Positions 19,290-32,030 of a DNA stretch of 64,000 nt are shown here, in pieces. The position numbers and the translations under genes were made by a program. The stretch covers positions 1-64,000 of the forward strand of contig WNNJ02001446.1 of assembly GCA_012934845.2 (NCBI GenBank). Direction: 5' to 3'. The notes beneath the pieces were generated by a model that had not been told where the DNA came from, ran no database searches, and saw only the letters and a program-made list of their open reading frames with translations. This DNA is from Pomphorhynchus laevis (taxonomy: Eukaryota > Acanthocephala > Palaeacanthocephala > Echinorhynchida > Pomphorhynchidae). Position 1 is the first letter of the stretch. Each line of letters starts with the position of its first letter.

Positions 19290-22200
19290 TTTGGACCTTA
19301 TCTCAAAAAATCTTTCTTTTAGATATCAACTACATATTACTTCTAATAATCTAACTATATCATATCATTTGCTATCATTTGCCCAACTCTTTAAATTTTT
19401 GAATCTATATAAAGCACAGAATTCACGTGATGTTCTTAATTCACCTGTCAAATTGTACATTCCAGCTTTTCAGTCAAACCATATACTGTTTTTCCATCCT
19501 CATCACCATATCCACGTCAATCACGTCTACCCCATCACGTACTCCTTACTCTTCTGCTCGTAAAAGTAATCCTTCTGATTCTGATCGAGTACAATCTGGC
19601 TGTGATCACGATGTTAACGCCTTAAGCTTATAACTCCTGCAAACAACCCCTCACTTTTCAATGAAATCAAACCCTGACATCTCTTCCGTTTAAGATCTCT
19701 CATCAGTGATAACACCTATCTTCATCTACTTATAGTTGTCCTAAAAGATCGCTTACAAGCCTCCTCAATTCTGCCCAAACGCTTTATGCTATTATGCGTC
19801 CGACTCCTACTTAAAATTCGATAGAGATCACTTCCCCTCGTATTCTTCTCAGACTACATATTTATTCCATCTCGGCCTCCTAAACATTAGCATAATCGCG
19901 AATAAAGTTTACTCAGTACTTGACATATTCTCCCAACAGTCTTTGGATATGGTTTGCTTCACTGAATGTCGGCATCGTGATATTAGTTGAATCTTGGTTC
20001 GACCCCTACGTTCTTTTGATTATTCTGTCATTGATAAATCCCATTCTCAATCATATGATAGTCTTATCAATTAATTATAGTGGCATCATCGCTCTCTCGT
20101 CTTTCTCTGTCGCTTCATCGTTTAACTGCTCATTTTGTCTCACAAACCTTTGAAACTTTTTCCTTTCAATATTTCCGTAAACTTATTCTCGCTGAAAATG
20201 TATATTATGTATCGTCCTGGATCTAGTTCTCCGTCTAATACTTTCTTTGCTGAACTATTTAATCTGCCCTCACATTTTTCGCTATCCTCTACTTCTCTTG
20301 TACTAAGCGATATCAACATTCGTTTAAACCGTCCTTGTCTTCTTTATACCCATAAACTTATTACCGCTTTCCATGATTGTAACTATTCTATCATGTCTTC
20401 GCTTCCCACTTTTATTCTTACTCACATTCTTGGTAACGTTCTTGATTTAATCGTTGTACCTGATAGCCTATATTCCTCTGTCGTCATATCTACTTTGGAT
20501 CCTGGCCTATCAGACCAATTTCTTGTCATCCTCTCTCTTTCCATTCGACGCACTTTTTTCTCTGCGCCACCTATTATCAGTCTATAGTGGAAACGTTATT
20601 GATCTTCCTCTTTTTTGTTCTCTACTAATTGTCTATCCTCTCATATCCTCGTCTTTCACTTATTAAGATCCGGACTATCTGTCTATTCTCTCTGATTCTG
20701 AACTCTCTTCTAAATTCGACAATATTCTGTCATGTGAATTATTTACCTCCATCAAACCCACTATGCATCATGGTTTAATTCTGACTGTATGCGTTCGAAA
20801 TATCTTCTAAGTCATTCGCAACGTTGAACCTACCTTCACTTCCTGAAGCATTCTCCCACTTCCATTTCCATTGATATCCACATCAACTATTTAGCTTTTC
20901 GTAGGTCTCGCCGTTCCCTCTTGTGTAGTAAGTCTTTGCTCTTTCGGAAGAACAACCTTATATCTTCCTCTTACTAAAGATCTAAATAGAATATTCTCAA
21001 CACCATACTGCCGCGTTCTACCTCTGATAGCAATTTCGATTCACATAAATTTTCTGTTTATCTTCAATCATAGCTCGATTTAACTATAATGTGCATGCAT
21101 TTCTTTTCTTATCTCGTCTTTGCTGGATATTTGTCTGCCTGAACTCTTTCATCTTCTTCCTGTCTGTCGCCGAGTTTTCATGTGCTTTTATCTTTATTTA
21201 GCTAAACATCTCCTGCTGATCTCTTCCTACTTATATACTAAAATCTTTGGTCGTTCAACTTGCTCATTTCATAACCTCAATGCTTAACTCTTCCATCCGA
21301 AGTTGCTAGTTTTGTTATGCTCGGAAAACCGTCATAGTTCGACAACTACTCGAATCTGCCCTTGATCCCTAGGTGTCTTATTCATATCTCCCTATATCTG
21401 ACTTTCCAACTGTTTCTAAACTTCCTGAACGTCTTTTATTGAACCAGGTTAACATCTATTTCTCTTCGTCCCAACTATATCTTCCTTTTCAAACTGCTTG
21501 CCGATATCACCATTCTACTGAGTTGGCCTGTAACAGAGTTTTCTCTAATTTACTTCTTGCTCGTGATAATAAACTTTGCGGTGCCGTAACTTCCTTTGAC
21601 CTTTCTTCTGGGTTTGACAGTGTTGACTATTCCATATTCTTTCATCGCTTTCGCCGCATCTATGTATTTTCTTCTGCTACTATATCTTGGTTCACCTCTT
21701 ATCACTCTGTACGATCTTTTCGTGTCTATTCCAGTGCTTATTTCTCAACCTCTTCATATATTTCCTGTGGCGTTCCTTGAGGATCTGTGCTCGGACCAAT
21801 TCTCCTATTTATTCAACTTGCTGATCTTTTCAACATTACATTTGATCATAACTTCTACATTATGCAATATGTTGATGATATTCTCCTTTAATATCATTCT
21901 CCTGTTCATCTTATCGATGATATCTAGGCATCTTCTACAAATTGTCTTCTCTGCATCTCCAAACAACTTTTCTCGCTTCGTTCGTATCTTAACCATCTCA
22001 AGTTTAAAATCTTATGTGTCATCTATTATTTCCTATTTGACTCTCTCCCTCTGTATTTCTTAATTCGATCGTTTTTCCTATTGTTAATCATCTCACTTTC
22101 TTATACATTCATTTCGACAACTGTCTTTCTCTCGATCCATTAGTTCGCAACAAAACCCGATCTTGTAATCTCCTACTTCGTAACCTTTGCCGTGCTAAGA

Positions 22201-22660
22201 GCTCGATTGATTTTAACTTATGTCACTCTCTTATCTCCAGTTCATCTTTTTAAGATCGATTATGGCCTCAGTCTTCTTGCTTTCTCCTCTAAATCGTATT
22301 TTCTTCATCTCTAGCGTCTTATAAATTCCGCCGTGCGTATCCTTTTTCGCCTCCGCCGTTTCGATCACATTTCCTCCTGTCTCTATAAACTTAACAAGCT
22401 AACTATGGGAAACCGCATTCTATTCTGTATCATTTGTATTACTTTCTTGACTACTTCAAACTCGCCTTCTTATCTGCATCTTCCTGCACTTACCGAATCC
22501 CGCCTCACCTCCATAAATATACGTTCATATGATTATCTTCTTCATGTTCCGTCATTTTCCTCAAACTATGCGAGCGTTTACCTTTTATTGCCTCTCGTAT
22601 TCTCTGGAATAAACTATCTCCTGCCATCTGCTTAGCTGCCTCATTTCCATCTTTCAAGCA
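19290..22660 (+). mobile_element. L2-like LINE, nearly full length but heavily decayed
   Basis: The order of LINE family B can be followed in shifting frames: an ORF1-like N-terminal region (19490-19630), endonuclease (MYRPGSSSPSN near 20207; GNVLDLIVVPD and LDPGLSDQFLV near 20430-20530), reverse transcriptase (ERLLLNQVNIY, HSTELAC, TSFDLSSGFDSVDYS near 21430-21640, then YVDDILL near 21870) and the C-terminal RILFRLRRFDHIS block near 22340. The active-site YADD has become YVDD and many stops intervene. It is the oldest-looking copy of the family here. It is followed directly by a PLE 3' end. Confidence 0.8.
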
Positions 22661-22669
22661 CAAGATACA

Positions 22670-22872
22670 ACGTCTGTTATTTATTAGTCAATTTATAAAA
22701 ATGACGTTTATTTTAAATTTCATTTTTTTATTTTAACTTGATTTAAATTATAGAAAATCTAAAAACAATTATTTATTTTATTATTTAATTATTAAATTTT
22801 GATTAAGCATTATTATGTTTTGTTTATTTTATAATTATATTAAATACGTAGACTCAGTTAGCTGATTTGATT
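22670..22872 (+). repeat. PLE 3' end, 5'-truncated copy
   Basis: It starts at GATACAACGTCTGTTATTTA and ends AAATACGTAGACTCAG then TTAGCTGATTTGATT. Its length and structure match the copy at 51942-52150 read on the other strand. Confidence 0.75.
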
Positions 22873-23099
22873 AATAAGTATTTCAATTATTCTAACTCTT
22901 TAAAACTCTCCCATACGCTCCCACACGCTCTCACACGTTCAACGTCAAGTCGTTCATTAACTTGTTATTATTATTTATTTTAAAAATAAATTATGTAGAA
23001 AATGATTAAAATAATTTTATAGCTTAAAATAAGTTATAACTTAATTATAAATTACTTAGCTATTAGTAAGTTTCCTTGCTAACAAGAGAATGCCTTTCA

Positions 23100-23400
23100 T
23101 TAAATTTTCTCCGAAGTTTTCAATTTCGCGCTTCCCGCAAAGAAGCATCAAATTTGGACGACTTTATCATCCGAGGCCTCTAAATGCAAGCTAATCGCCT
23201 TCCATTCTGTTCGATTATAACGTTCAACAAGACAGTTTGGTTAATGTTGACAAGGTGTTGAGAATGATAGTGAAAGTCCTAATTTGAAAACAATATAGCC
23301 TGAATGTTCATGAGGTAAAATGTGATCCACGATCAGTGTGAATATTGACTGGGATGCCAAAAATTGCAAAAATCTGAACTAAACAGGTTACATCCGTCTC
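23100..23400 (-). pseudogene. Ty3/gypsy integrase fragment
   Basis: On the minus strand FAIFGIPVNIHTDRGSHFTS gives the second Asp region of a gypsy integrase. Downstream, after frameshifts, a VERYNRTEWKAI-like block supplies the Glu region near 23195-23230. It is a short decayed relic with no LTR seen. It differs from the copy at 47968-49150. Confidence 0.75.
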
Positions 23401-23575
23401 AAACAACGAGGAACGAGGAAACAACGAGGGATGCGAAAACAATGAGGAACGAGGAAACAACGAAGAACGAAGAAACAACGATGAACGAGAAAACGACGAA
23501 ACAACGAGGAAACAACGAAGAATGAAGAAACAACGATGAACGAGGAAACAACTAGGAATGAGGAAATAATGATAC
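23396..23575. repeat. GA-rich minisatellite
   Basis: Irregular repeats of a roughly 9- to 18-base unit based on GAAACAACGAGGAACGAG run from the gypsy relic to the start of the next LINE. It produces long open frames on the minus strand that are simple-sequence artefacts (SSLFPRSSLF repeats). Confidence 0.85.
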
Positions 23576-25145
23576 AATAATATACCAAATACGTTCATTT
23601 TTGGCGTATCGAATCAAACATCGTGAAATACAACTTACAGTTAATACTTACATTCTTGATTATAGCTTACAATTTTCACTCCGAAAACCAATAACAAAAT
23701 TAATGAACAAGCTAACGAAAAACAATCCATTGATGAACAAACTAACGAAGAAACCAGTAAAGTCAGATAAAGTCAAGTATACTGATAGGTCTACCTACTT
23801 TACAGAGCTTGTAGGTTGTTCAAATGGTGAATGTGACATGTGGACCTTAATAACGACTTCTACACAGAAGACACTATATTTAAATAAATCATTACTGTTC
23901 TGCCATATTACTGAATACTATTACTAATGAATACTCAATTTCACATCAAGGTAAAAAGTATGCTACACAACCAATCTAAACATCAATTATGGAAGATGTT
24001 CTTAGACAATTCAATATAAACTCTCTCCCCATTAAAAGAATTGATGACCAAATATTGTTCAGAGAAACGATTCAAGTGGGGCAAAAAAGCAAAACAAGTG
24101 TTGAGAAACACATCCAAGCATCAGTTATGGAGTGTGTTCATGAACCATTAGATATTAATTCTTTCTCAATTACAAGAAGCACTGACCCAATATTGTTCAG
24201 ATTAGACGCCACCTCGGTATTAAACTCACCAATGCATAATAGCGCAGATCCATCTGGTTCCAGATCAAACTTCAATGCAGGATGTAGTTCACGAGTATTT
24301 ATTCAAAATCATACGTCCAGTTATGTTGAACGCTCGTGTGATCAACCAGCTTCCTCAGATATAGAAAGTGTGCCTAAGCCTGAATAATTTGTTAATCACT
24401 CCGAAAACCAACGATCATTTACTCCGCAAAATTACTTTTCCAACGCAACATTAGAGCAAAAGTGTGATAAGTTGGATTGACAACAACATACTGGTTGTAA
24501 TAAGCGGGGTGCATGCAAAGGTGGGAAGGTCGAAAAAGAACAAACTAATGCTTTGAGAGTTGATTTAAGTAGTACTGGGAGGTATGTTAAGGGTCGGCGA
24601 AATCGTTTTGCTAATAGAGAACGATGCTTGATTCTTGCAAATATTGCAGAATCATCCAAGCCTGAGGCTCAAGGGCACCTCGACGAAGACGTGGATGGGA
24701 TACGATCGCTTGTTTCTAACTTATTCGCCAAACATAAAGCGGATCTTGCTAAGACGCTAAGAGTTTATTCGTTGTTCCGTTTAGGTAATCCGAAAACTTG
24801 TTCTAACTCCCGGCAATGACTCTTTAAGGCAGTATTCAGTTCTGCTGACAATGTGCAGATAATTATGTCTAAGTCCCATCGTTTAAAAGGCGGGAATATT
24901 CGCATTTTAAAAGATCTATCCTTAGAAGATCGTAAAGCACTAAAAGTCACTAAAGAAGAATTACTTAGTAGGGTAAGGAGTGGAGAAAGTAACCTTACGA
25001 TACGAAATTTTCAAGTGGTTCGGCGACGCCCTTTGTTCGCCGGAACGCTTTATGCATTCCCGAAGCTCTGCAAACCTAGGAATGCTCGTAAATTTTGATT
25101 ATCGAATAAAAACGTAATGTACTATTTCTGAAATTTCCAGTTTTG

Positions 25146-25906
25146 CTGTTGCATATACTAAGGCCAGAAGCATGTTGAATAAGTTTGATGAAGTGCGTGA
25201 GTGTGTGATTTCCTCCTCCTTAGATATAATCGCCATTTCTGAAACATGGTTGCATAGCGACATACCTGATTGTATCGTGCAAATTCCTGGATATCAAATA
25301 TTTTGATCTGATCGTTGTACACAAAAAGGTGACGGTGTAGCACTGTTCATCAGAGATCAATTTAATGTTTTAAGGGAATGTAGATTTCCAAATCAGGAAG
25401 GTACTTGTGAATTCATATCGTTCATGCTTAGGCATGGTGGTAACTGTCTTCAAATTGGAGTATTTTACCGGACTCCTAAATCTTTCGTATTAGATAATGA
25501 ACTGAGGTCTGTCCTAGAGAATTCCACTACTTCCAAGAACTGCTTGGTGGTTAATGATTTTAATATTGTAGGTGTAAATCCAGAGGATCCCTTCTCATTG
25601 AAGAGTGGCGTAACAAAATCTGACACAGAACTATGTCACTTTTTAATTAATCATTTCATGCTAGAACAAAACTGTTCTACTCAAATGAGGTTCATGAACA
25701 CTAATGAATCGCTACTTGATTTGGTGTTTTCTAAGTCATTAACTGACGTATCTGACATTCGTCAAAGGGCACCTATTAGAATGAGCGATCATTACATTCT
25801 ATTATTTAAATTTGTTAGACGAGACAACGTCAACGGCCTATCCGCTCCCACGATAATAAAACGGCATTGGCATTTCGTCAATATAGTCCTATTAAGACAA
25901 GCTGCG
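25146..25906 (+). pseudogene. LINE family A endonuclease
   Basis: The frame opens with YTKARSMLNKFDEVRE-like sequence near 25150 and continues as SETWLHSDIPD. One in-frame stop interrupts it near 25304, after which GDGVALFIRDQ, the YRTPK region, NDFNI and SDHYILLFKFV follow. Exonuclease-endonuclease-phosphatase type nucleases of LINEs nick the target DNA. The NDFNI triad region and the final SDH are kept, but the NDFN replaces the usual GDFN. Confidence 0.75.
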
Positions 25907-26244
25907 TGATTGCTAACATTCGTCGATCCCGCCAACAATGTTGAAAAGCGTTGTTATATATTACGCTTGGCATTAATAAAATTATCTGATTGGTTTGCAC
26001 CTCTCCGACTTGTTCGTAAAGACAAGTACAACATGCCTTCTTGGTTTGATCAGAAGCTACGAGATACTATTAAACAGCGTAATCGTCTTTTTGAGCTTAG
26101 CGAAAAGTGTTCTACTTCAAGAACTGCAGAAAACTTTTCTCGTAATCAAGATGTTCGTCTAAAGGCTGTTAAGAAAAGAAAATACGAACAAAGCATCATA
26201 AACGATATACGGTCTGCGCCCAAACGCTTCTGGACTCATGTTAA

Positions 26245-26990
26245 GTGAGTTGGTGCATTAATTCATCGATTAATCCACTTCACATTGGTGGTGTGGATAC
26301 TACTACGCCATTTTTGATGGCTGAAATCTTTGCAGATACATTTTTATTATCATCTGTTAATAGCTAAGCTAGAAGTAGCCTTGACCCTTTACATGGTAAT
26401 GCGAATATTAGTTACATTGTGTTAACAGAAGAAGTTTGTCAAGACCTATCTGCACTTTCTATTTCTTCAGCCACCGGTCCAGATGGCATACATCCATTTC
26501 TCCTTAAATATATATCCGACATCATTGCTGAGCCAATCGCCTCACTCTTTGAGCTAAGCCTGCGAACTTCGTGCCTACCAGCAGCATGGAAACACGCTCT
26601 TGTGATCCTTGTTTTCAAAAAGGGTGACAAACATGATCCGACAAACTTTAGGTCAATCAGTTTAACAAGTACTATTTATAAAGTACTTGAGAGAATAATT
26701 AACCGGAGGTTATCGTTTTTCCCTTCAGAATACAATCTTCTCAACTCAGGCTAGCATGGTTTCCGCAAGGGCATATCATGTCTCAGCAATCGTTTTTGTG
26801 CAAGGGTCGCACGGACTGGTGATGTTTCTAGAGGTTTTGTAGTGGATGCGATCTTCCTTTATTTTAGTCGGGCATTTGATCGTGTTCCGCACGTGATGTT
26901 GCTTGGCGTTTTGCAATCGTATCAAATCAATAAATGCCTAATAAGGATACTAGTAAGGATACTGCTCTAGCACATAATTTTACATGTGAA
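26245..26990 (+). pseudogene. LINE family A reverse transcriptase, N-terminal half
   Basis: LTEEVCQDLSALSIS, TGPDGIHPF and WKHALVILVFKKGDKHDP followed by FRSISLTSTIYKVLERII are classic LINE RT finger motifs. The frame stops near 26754, then HGFRKG and a YFSRAFDRVPH motif A (usual DF(S)xAFDxVPH) can be read in another frame to about 26960. Confidence 0.78.
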
Positions 26991-27324
26991 GGGTAAGTGT
27001 ACATTCAAAATCAATTTAAAAACTTTCGTCAACCCTATACACAACTAAGCAGTTCCGCTCGCTTCGCTCGCGGAAAATCTTGTCCACCAAGATTGTAAAA
27101 CAATCAAACTACAATCTTCGAAGACAACCAACGACAACCTTCGACGACAACTAACGATAACCATCGACAACCATCCGCTTGACAATTATCGACAACCATC
27201 GACGACATCCGCTCGCTACTTACAACTAACGACTACTTACAACTAACGCGAACTACTTACAACTAACGACTTGCAGACTAACGGAGTTTAAACATTCTTG
27301 ATTGTAACTAATTAACATTTTATT

Positions 27325-29990
27325 ATGGCAAAGAGAAAGCTAACTAAAAATGTCGGCCAGCAACTCAAGTCCGTCAAGGAAGCTTACATCGAAAAGCAAA
27401 TTGGATGCGACAACAAGAACTGCAATGTTTGGACTTACGTAGCCATTCCTTTCACTGACGAGGACAACGTTTCAAATCGGAATTTCCTCTGCGGCTTCTG
27501 TTGTGCTGCCCTCGTAGGTAAGCTAATGAAGAATGACCACTCAAACGATGGAGACGTTCTGAACGCTAACAAAGCAGATTTGTGCTCAATAAATAAACTT
27601 GATGATATCTCTCAGTCGACTCAGACCGCTGTTATACACGGAACATCACATACTTTTCGTCTTAGTCTATTCAACACTCGCTTCATTCTTCATAAAGCTG
27701 ATATGCTCCTTGATATCTTCGATCAATTATCTATCGATATTCTCTGCGATATCGAATCCTGGCATTGTGACTCCGACAATCTTGCTATTCGTCGTCTATG
27801 TCGCTCTGGTTGTTCTCTAGTTGAATCAGCTCGTCAAATTACATCTCATACATCTACTGCGTCTAACCATGGCGGTATTGTTGCCATTGCTCGTCACCCA
27901 ATGTCTTTACGTAAAATCAACGTTAACATCCGTTACACCTCGTTCGAATTACTTATATGCAGATTATTAACTTCTTTCCCTCTGGAACTTGTGATTGTAT
28001 ACCGTCCAGGTTCAGTTGCCCCCTCACGTATATTCTTTAACGACCTTGCAGATCTTATGTCTCACTGTTCATTGTCTTATACTCCTTCTTTTGTTCTCGG
28101 TGACTTTAACATTCGTCTTGATCGCCCGGCTGACTCTGACTCTATCACTTTAACTAATCTTTTTTCAGATTTTAACTATAAATTACTTTCAACAAGCCCA
28201 ACTCATATTATCGGCGGTGCTCTCGACATCATTGCTGTCCCTATCTGCTTCAATGACTATACTTCCTTGTCAATTACTGATCCCGGTTTGTCCGATCATT
28301 TCCTTGTCACTCTTACTCTTACTCGTCCCCATTCTCATTCTCCGCCTCTACCAATATCCACACCAAGTCGACCCTGGAAACTTCTTGATATCCCTATTCC
28401 CTGCACAGCCTTACTCAATTCTTCACTCTTTCCACTTCCTCTTAACTATCTCTCTCCCGATGATCTCCGCATTCTGTTTGATTCTGAACTTATGTATATC
28501 ATCAATAAACTTATGCCTAGTCGACTCCGACGCTATCAGCGCTTGCGCCATGCTCCCTGGTTCGATTCTGACTGTAGTCTTTCTAAGCGTCGACTCCGTA
28601 ACTCTTTTCGTGTGTATAATCGCTTTCTTAAACGTTCTCCCAACTCACTCACTCCAAATCTACGTAATTCGTACTTTTCTCTATGCCGTTCACATCTTAT
28701 TCTTATACGTACTAAACGTACTATCTTTTGGCGAAATCAACTCGAGTCATCTTCCAACTCTAAATCTCATTGGAAAATCTTAAACTCAATTCTTTCACGA
28801 TCATCTACTTCTTGTAATATAAATCCTGATGAATTTTCTTCTTATCTACAAACTAAGCTATCTAATTTACTTTCCCTACTACCCGTAGCCCCCTTGTACC
28901 CACTCTTCTCTTTAAATACTTCCCTCCCAGAACTATTCCACCTTCTTCCCGTTTCGTCTGATGAAGTTTCTTCGGTTCTGCTGTCATTACCTAATAAAAC
29001 CTCTCCTTTTGACCCAATTCCCACTCACTTGCTTAAAAATATCTGCCCCTCTATCTCATCCTTCCTAACCACATTGTTCAACTCGTCCATCCGTAGCCGT
29101 ACATTTCCTTCCATCTGGAAATGCGCCACTGTTCGTCCTCTCATCAAAAAGCAATCTCTCGACTACTCACCACCATCTTCGTACCGTCCAATCTCACTTC
29201 TCCCAACCCTCTCTAAACTCCTTGAGCGTCTCGTTCTCAAGCAAGTTAATACATATCTCTTTTCCTCTAACTTGTTTCCTCCCTTCCAAGCCGCTTTTCG
29301 CTCTAATCACTCTACTGAAATTGCCTGTCTTAAAGTTTATAATGACTTACTCATCTCGCGCGATCATAAATTATGTAGGGTAAGGTTTCTCTTGATCTAT
29401 CGTCTGCTTTTGACATCGTCGATCACTCGATTCTTCTACATCGCCTTCGTCATGATTATGGCTTCTCTTTACCCACTGTATCATGGTTTTCTTCATATCT
29501 ATCAAACCGTACATTTCGCGTCTATTCTAACTCTTCTCTCCCATCCTTCAAGACCGGTGTTCCACAAGGCTCCGTATTCGGCCCTATGCTCTTCTCCCTT
29601 CTTCTCGGTGACTTGTTTTCGATTTCTCATAAATTTAACTTCCATGTTATGCAATATGCTGATGACATTCTCATCTATGCTCACGCACCTGCTTATCGTA
29701 TTCATGATCTTAGTGCTTCTGTTTCCAGCTGTCTTGTCTCAATTTCCAATCATCTTTCTTCCCTTCGCCTTTCTCTGAATCCTGATAAATCTAAAATTAT
29801 GTGGATCCTACCTCGACGCTTCGGCTTCGAACCTCCATCCGTATCATTAAATTCTACAATTCTTCCTATCGTTGACAATCTCGTTTTCCTAGGCTTTCAT
29901 TTCGACAACCGACTTTCACTTAAACCTTTTGTTAAAAAAAAACAGATTTATTTTAACGTGGCAAATGCGTGCCAGCGCACGCTTACATGA
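27325..29990 (+). pseudogene. LINE family B polyprotein: zinc finger, endonuclease, RT
   Basis: From ATG at 27325 a single frame runs to about 29380. It starts with a Cys-rich finger (GCDNKNCNVW then FLCGFCC), a 60-residue linker, an endonuclease (FNTRFIL, DIESWH, NHGGIVAIARHP, VYRPGS, LGDFNIRLDRP, THIIGGALDIIAVP, DPGLSDHFLVTL) and RT fingers (TSPFDPIPTHLLKN, YRPISLLPTLSKLLERLV, NHSTEIACL). A small deletion near 29377 shifts the frame; RT continues at 29586-29930 with QYADDILIYAH. It lacks the RNA-binding region found between finger and endonuclease in family A and in the opposite-strand relative. The endonuclease ESW is preceded by DI where the relative has LT. Confidence 0.85.
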
Positions 29991-30189
29991 CCACAACAAG
30001 AACAAAACTGTGAATCAGGCGTCGAGAAGGTGTGAACGGAGGAGGTGTTTGAATGTGATAAATGAGGGAGCGCGGCGGACGTCGAGAGGGAGTTGATTCC
30101 AGGCGAGTGAGGCGGCGACGAGGAAGGATCGGAGACCGTAGTTGTTGGAGTAATTAGGAACGTGGAGTAAGAGGGTACCTTACTCCACG

Positions 30190-31158
30190 TCGCTTGCACC
30201 ATGGGGCACGGTGCAAGCGACGCTGTGGGTGAGACTTGAAGGGCAAGAGAATATCGAGAGTGGATGTGAGTTCAGAGTCGAAAAGAAAGGCGAGATCGTG
30301 AGGAGATGAATATGTTATTGTGGGTAATGATAGAGACGATTTGAGTAAGGCAGAGCGGAGAAGGGAAAGGTCAAGATTTCTCCAAGGGCGACGTAGGATT
30401 GTAGGTGTGTGAGGAGGGGTGTGGTTGCGAGTGAGATCAAGGGTGATAAGAAAGTGATCGGATAGACCAGGATCAGAGATGGACAGTGAGGTGTGGGCAG
30501 CAAAATGATCGGGGACAGCGATGATGTCGAGTGCCCCGCCAAGTATATGTGTGGGGGCAGTGGAGATTAGTTTGTAATTGTAGTTGGATAGAATGTTGAT
30601 GAAGCGGATGGAATCTGTGGAAGAGGGGCGGTCTAGGCGGATATTGAAGTCGCCTAGAACGAGTGAAGGGATTGAGGACAAAGAACAATGAGAAAGGAGG
30701 TCAGCGAGTTCGGTAAAAAATAAGGCTGTAGGAGCTGATGAACCAGGACGGTATACAATGGCGAGATCTAGAGTGATCGGGTTAGAATAACGACAAGTGA
30801 GCAATTCAAAAGAGCAAGGACTGAAAGGGGGATTGATTTTGCGAAGAGACGCTGGGTGACGCGCGAATGCGACGATGCCGCCATGATTAGAGGATTTAGA
30901 AGGGCATGAGCTGAGGGGGCGGGCGGATTCGACTAGGGAGCAACCGGCAGAGAGCAGACGGCGAATGGAGAGGTCGTCGGAATCTGAGTGCCAGGATTCG
31001 GTGAGGCAGAAGAGATCGATGGATTGCTTGGTGAATAGGTTGAGGATAAGATCGGATTTATTGAGAATAGATCTAGTGTTGAGGAGACCGAGGCGGAAAC
31101 CGTGTGCTGTGGCGAAAGAGACTAGTGGAGAAGACACATAGGAGAGATGGAGCGCCAT
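30190..31158 (-). pseudogene. LINE family B2 endonuclease fused to deletion junction
   Basis: The 334-codon frame starting at 31158 has LLNTRSILNKSDLI, LTESWHSDSDD, NHGGIVAFARHP, VYRPGSSAP, LGDFNIRLDRP, THILGGALDIIAVP and DPGLSDHFLITL. It is an intact AP-type endonuclease. It ends with HRAPW at the junction near 30205, after which the RT is absent and C-terminal sequence ([14 protein letters not shown]-like, frameshifted) follows. Confidence 0.82.
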
Positions 31159-31898
31159 CGAATTTTTGGACGGGTGTGGACAATTTGAAAATTTCCGTCT
31201 ATGTTTCGGATGGCGAGTGAAGTTTCGCCGTTTTCCTCGCGACGACGTTTTTCGATGCGGGCTGAAGAGATTTGAGCGATTTCGGAAGGGGCGCGATCGG
31301 GGAAAATTCGAGTGGTTGAAGATGACATGAGTTTGAATCGTTGAGAGAGGACAGAAGACGCGTGAGAGCGATGCTTGAAAACAATTTTTAGGAGAGGGGG
31401 CTGGGAAGGATTAGATTGAGAAGATTTGTTTAGACGGATGAATGCGACTGGAGAAATGTCCTTGAAAAAGGATGGTTTATCCGCAGGAACAATAGACGAG
31501 AGGATGGATCTGAAGGCGGAAACATCGTGGTCCAGACGTGCTTGTGGAGATAAGGAGTTAGAAGGCGTGATATTAGTAACAATGACGCAACGATCGCGAG
31601 AAGCAAAGCGCTTCCGTAAAGGAGGACGACTGACGTGAGTAGGTGAGATCACGATAGAAGAGCTGGCAGTTGATGATTTGGAGGGATTTGGTTTGACGAC
31701 GGGAGACATAGAGGATAATGATAATAAAGCGGGTGGCAAGCGATGTGAGGAAAGGTTATGAGTGGAAGGATAGTGGAGGCTGGTGGAGGTGATTTTGATT
31801 GATGGATGCAAGTTATTGAGAAACGAGACAGGAAGGACGGGACGTGGGGTGTCGGGGAGTGAACATACATTAGTTGTAACAATTTGCGGCTCCGTCAC
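31122..31898 (-). CDS. LINE family B2 RNA-binding-type region
   Basis: This 258-codon open frame has a Ser/Pro-rich start, then RKRFASRDRCVIVTNI, an acidic-aliphatic block, PVAFIRLNK, LLKIVFKHRSHAS and a Glu/Arg-rich end (RIEKRRREENGETSLAIRN). The same order (ANRERCLILANI... LFRLGNP... SGESNLTIRNF) occurs in LINE family A at 24600-25000. It resembles the RNA-binding domain upstream of the endonuclease in CR1/L2-like elements and is presumed to bind element RNA. It overlaps the start of the endonuclease frame by 37 bases, so a frameshift or reinitiation once joined them. Confidence 0.65.
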   Translation of the reverse strand: MTEPQIVTTNVCSLPDTPRPVLPVSFLNNLHPSIKITSTSLHYPSTHNLSSHRLPPALLSLSSMSPVVKPNPSKSSTASSSIVISPTHVSRPPLRKRFASRDRCVIVTNITPSNSLSPQARLDHDVSAFRSILSSIVPADKPSFFKDISPVAFIRLNKSSQSNPSQPPLLKIVFKHRSHASSVLSQRFKLMSSSTTRIFPDRAPSEIAQISSARIEKRRREENGETSLAIRNIDGNFQIVHTRPKIRWRSISPMCLLH

Positions 31899-32030
31899 TG
31901 TATCGGTAGATTTATCATAAACTTGACAAAATCCATCTTGCTGCGATACAATTTGCGGCTCCTTCAGATTATCTGATAATGGATTATCTGATGATGACGT
32001 AGAAACGCAATGAGGGGTAGAAATGTAAGG

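Larger units (their letters stand above)
23600..27045 (+). mobile_element. CR1-like LINE (family A), decayed
   Basis: The domain order is zinc finger (GCSNGECDMW, 23815-23845), a linker (23989-24387), an ORF1-type RNA-binding region (24580-25080, with LFRLGNP and a DLSLEDRKAL block), an AP-type endonuclease (25146-25830: ISETWLHSDIPD, DFNI, LLDLVFSK, SDHYIL) and the N-terminal half of the RT (26410-26950: SSATGPDGIHPFLLK, FRSISLT, FSRAFDRVPH). Stops and frameshifts break it. It ends where the L2-like element at about 27050 begins; the RT piece at 33931-34895 may be its other half. Confidence 0.82.

Noticed and set aside
23308-23598. Open minus-strand frames rich in SSLF/RCFLV repeats
   Set aside because: They are translations of the GA-rich minisatellite; only the last 20 or so residues (integrase) are meaningful.
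28842-29024. Minus-strand frames within LINE RTs (also 29502-29705)
   Set aside because: Antisense shadows of the reverse transcriptase.
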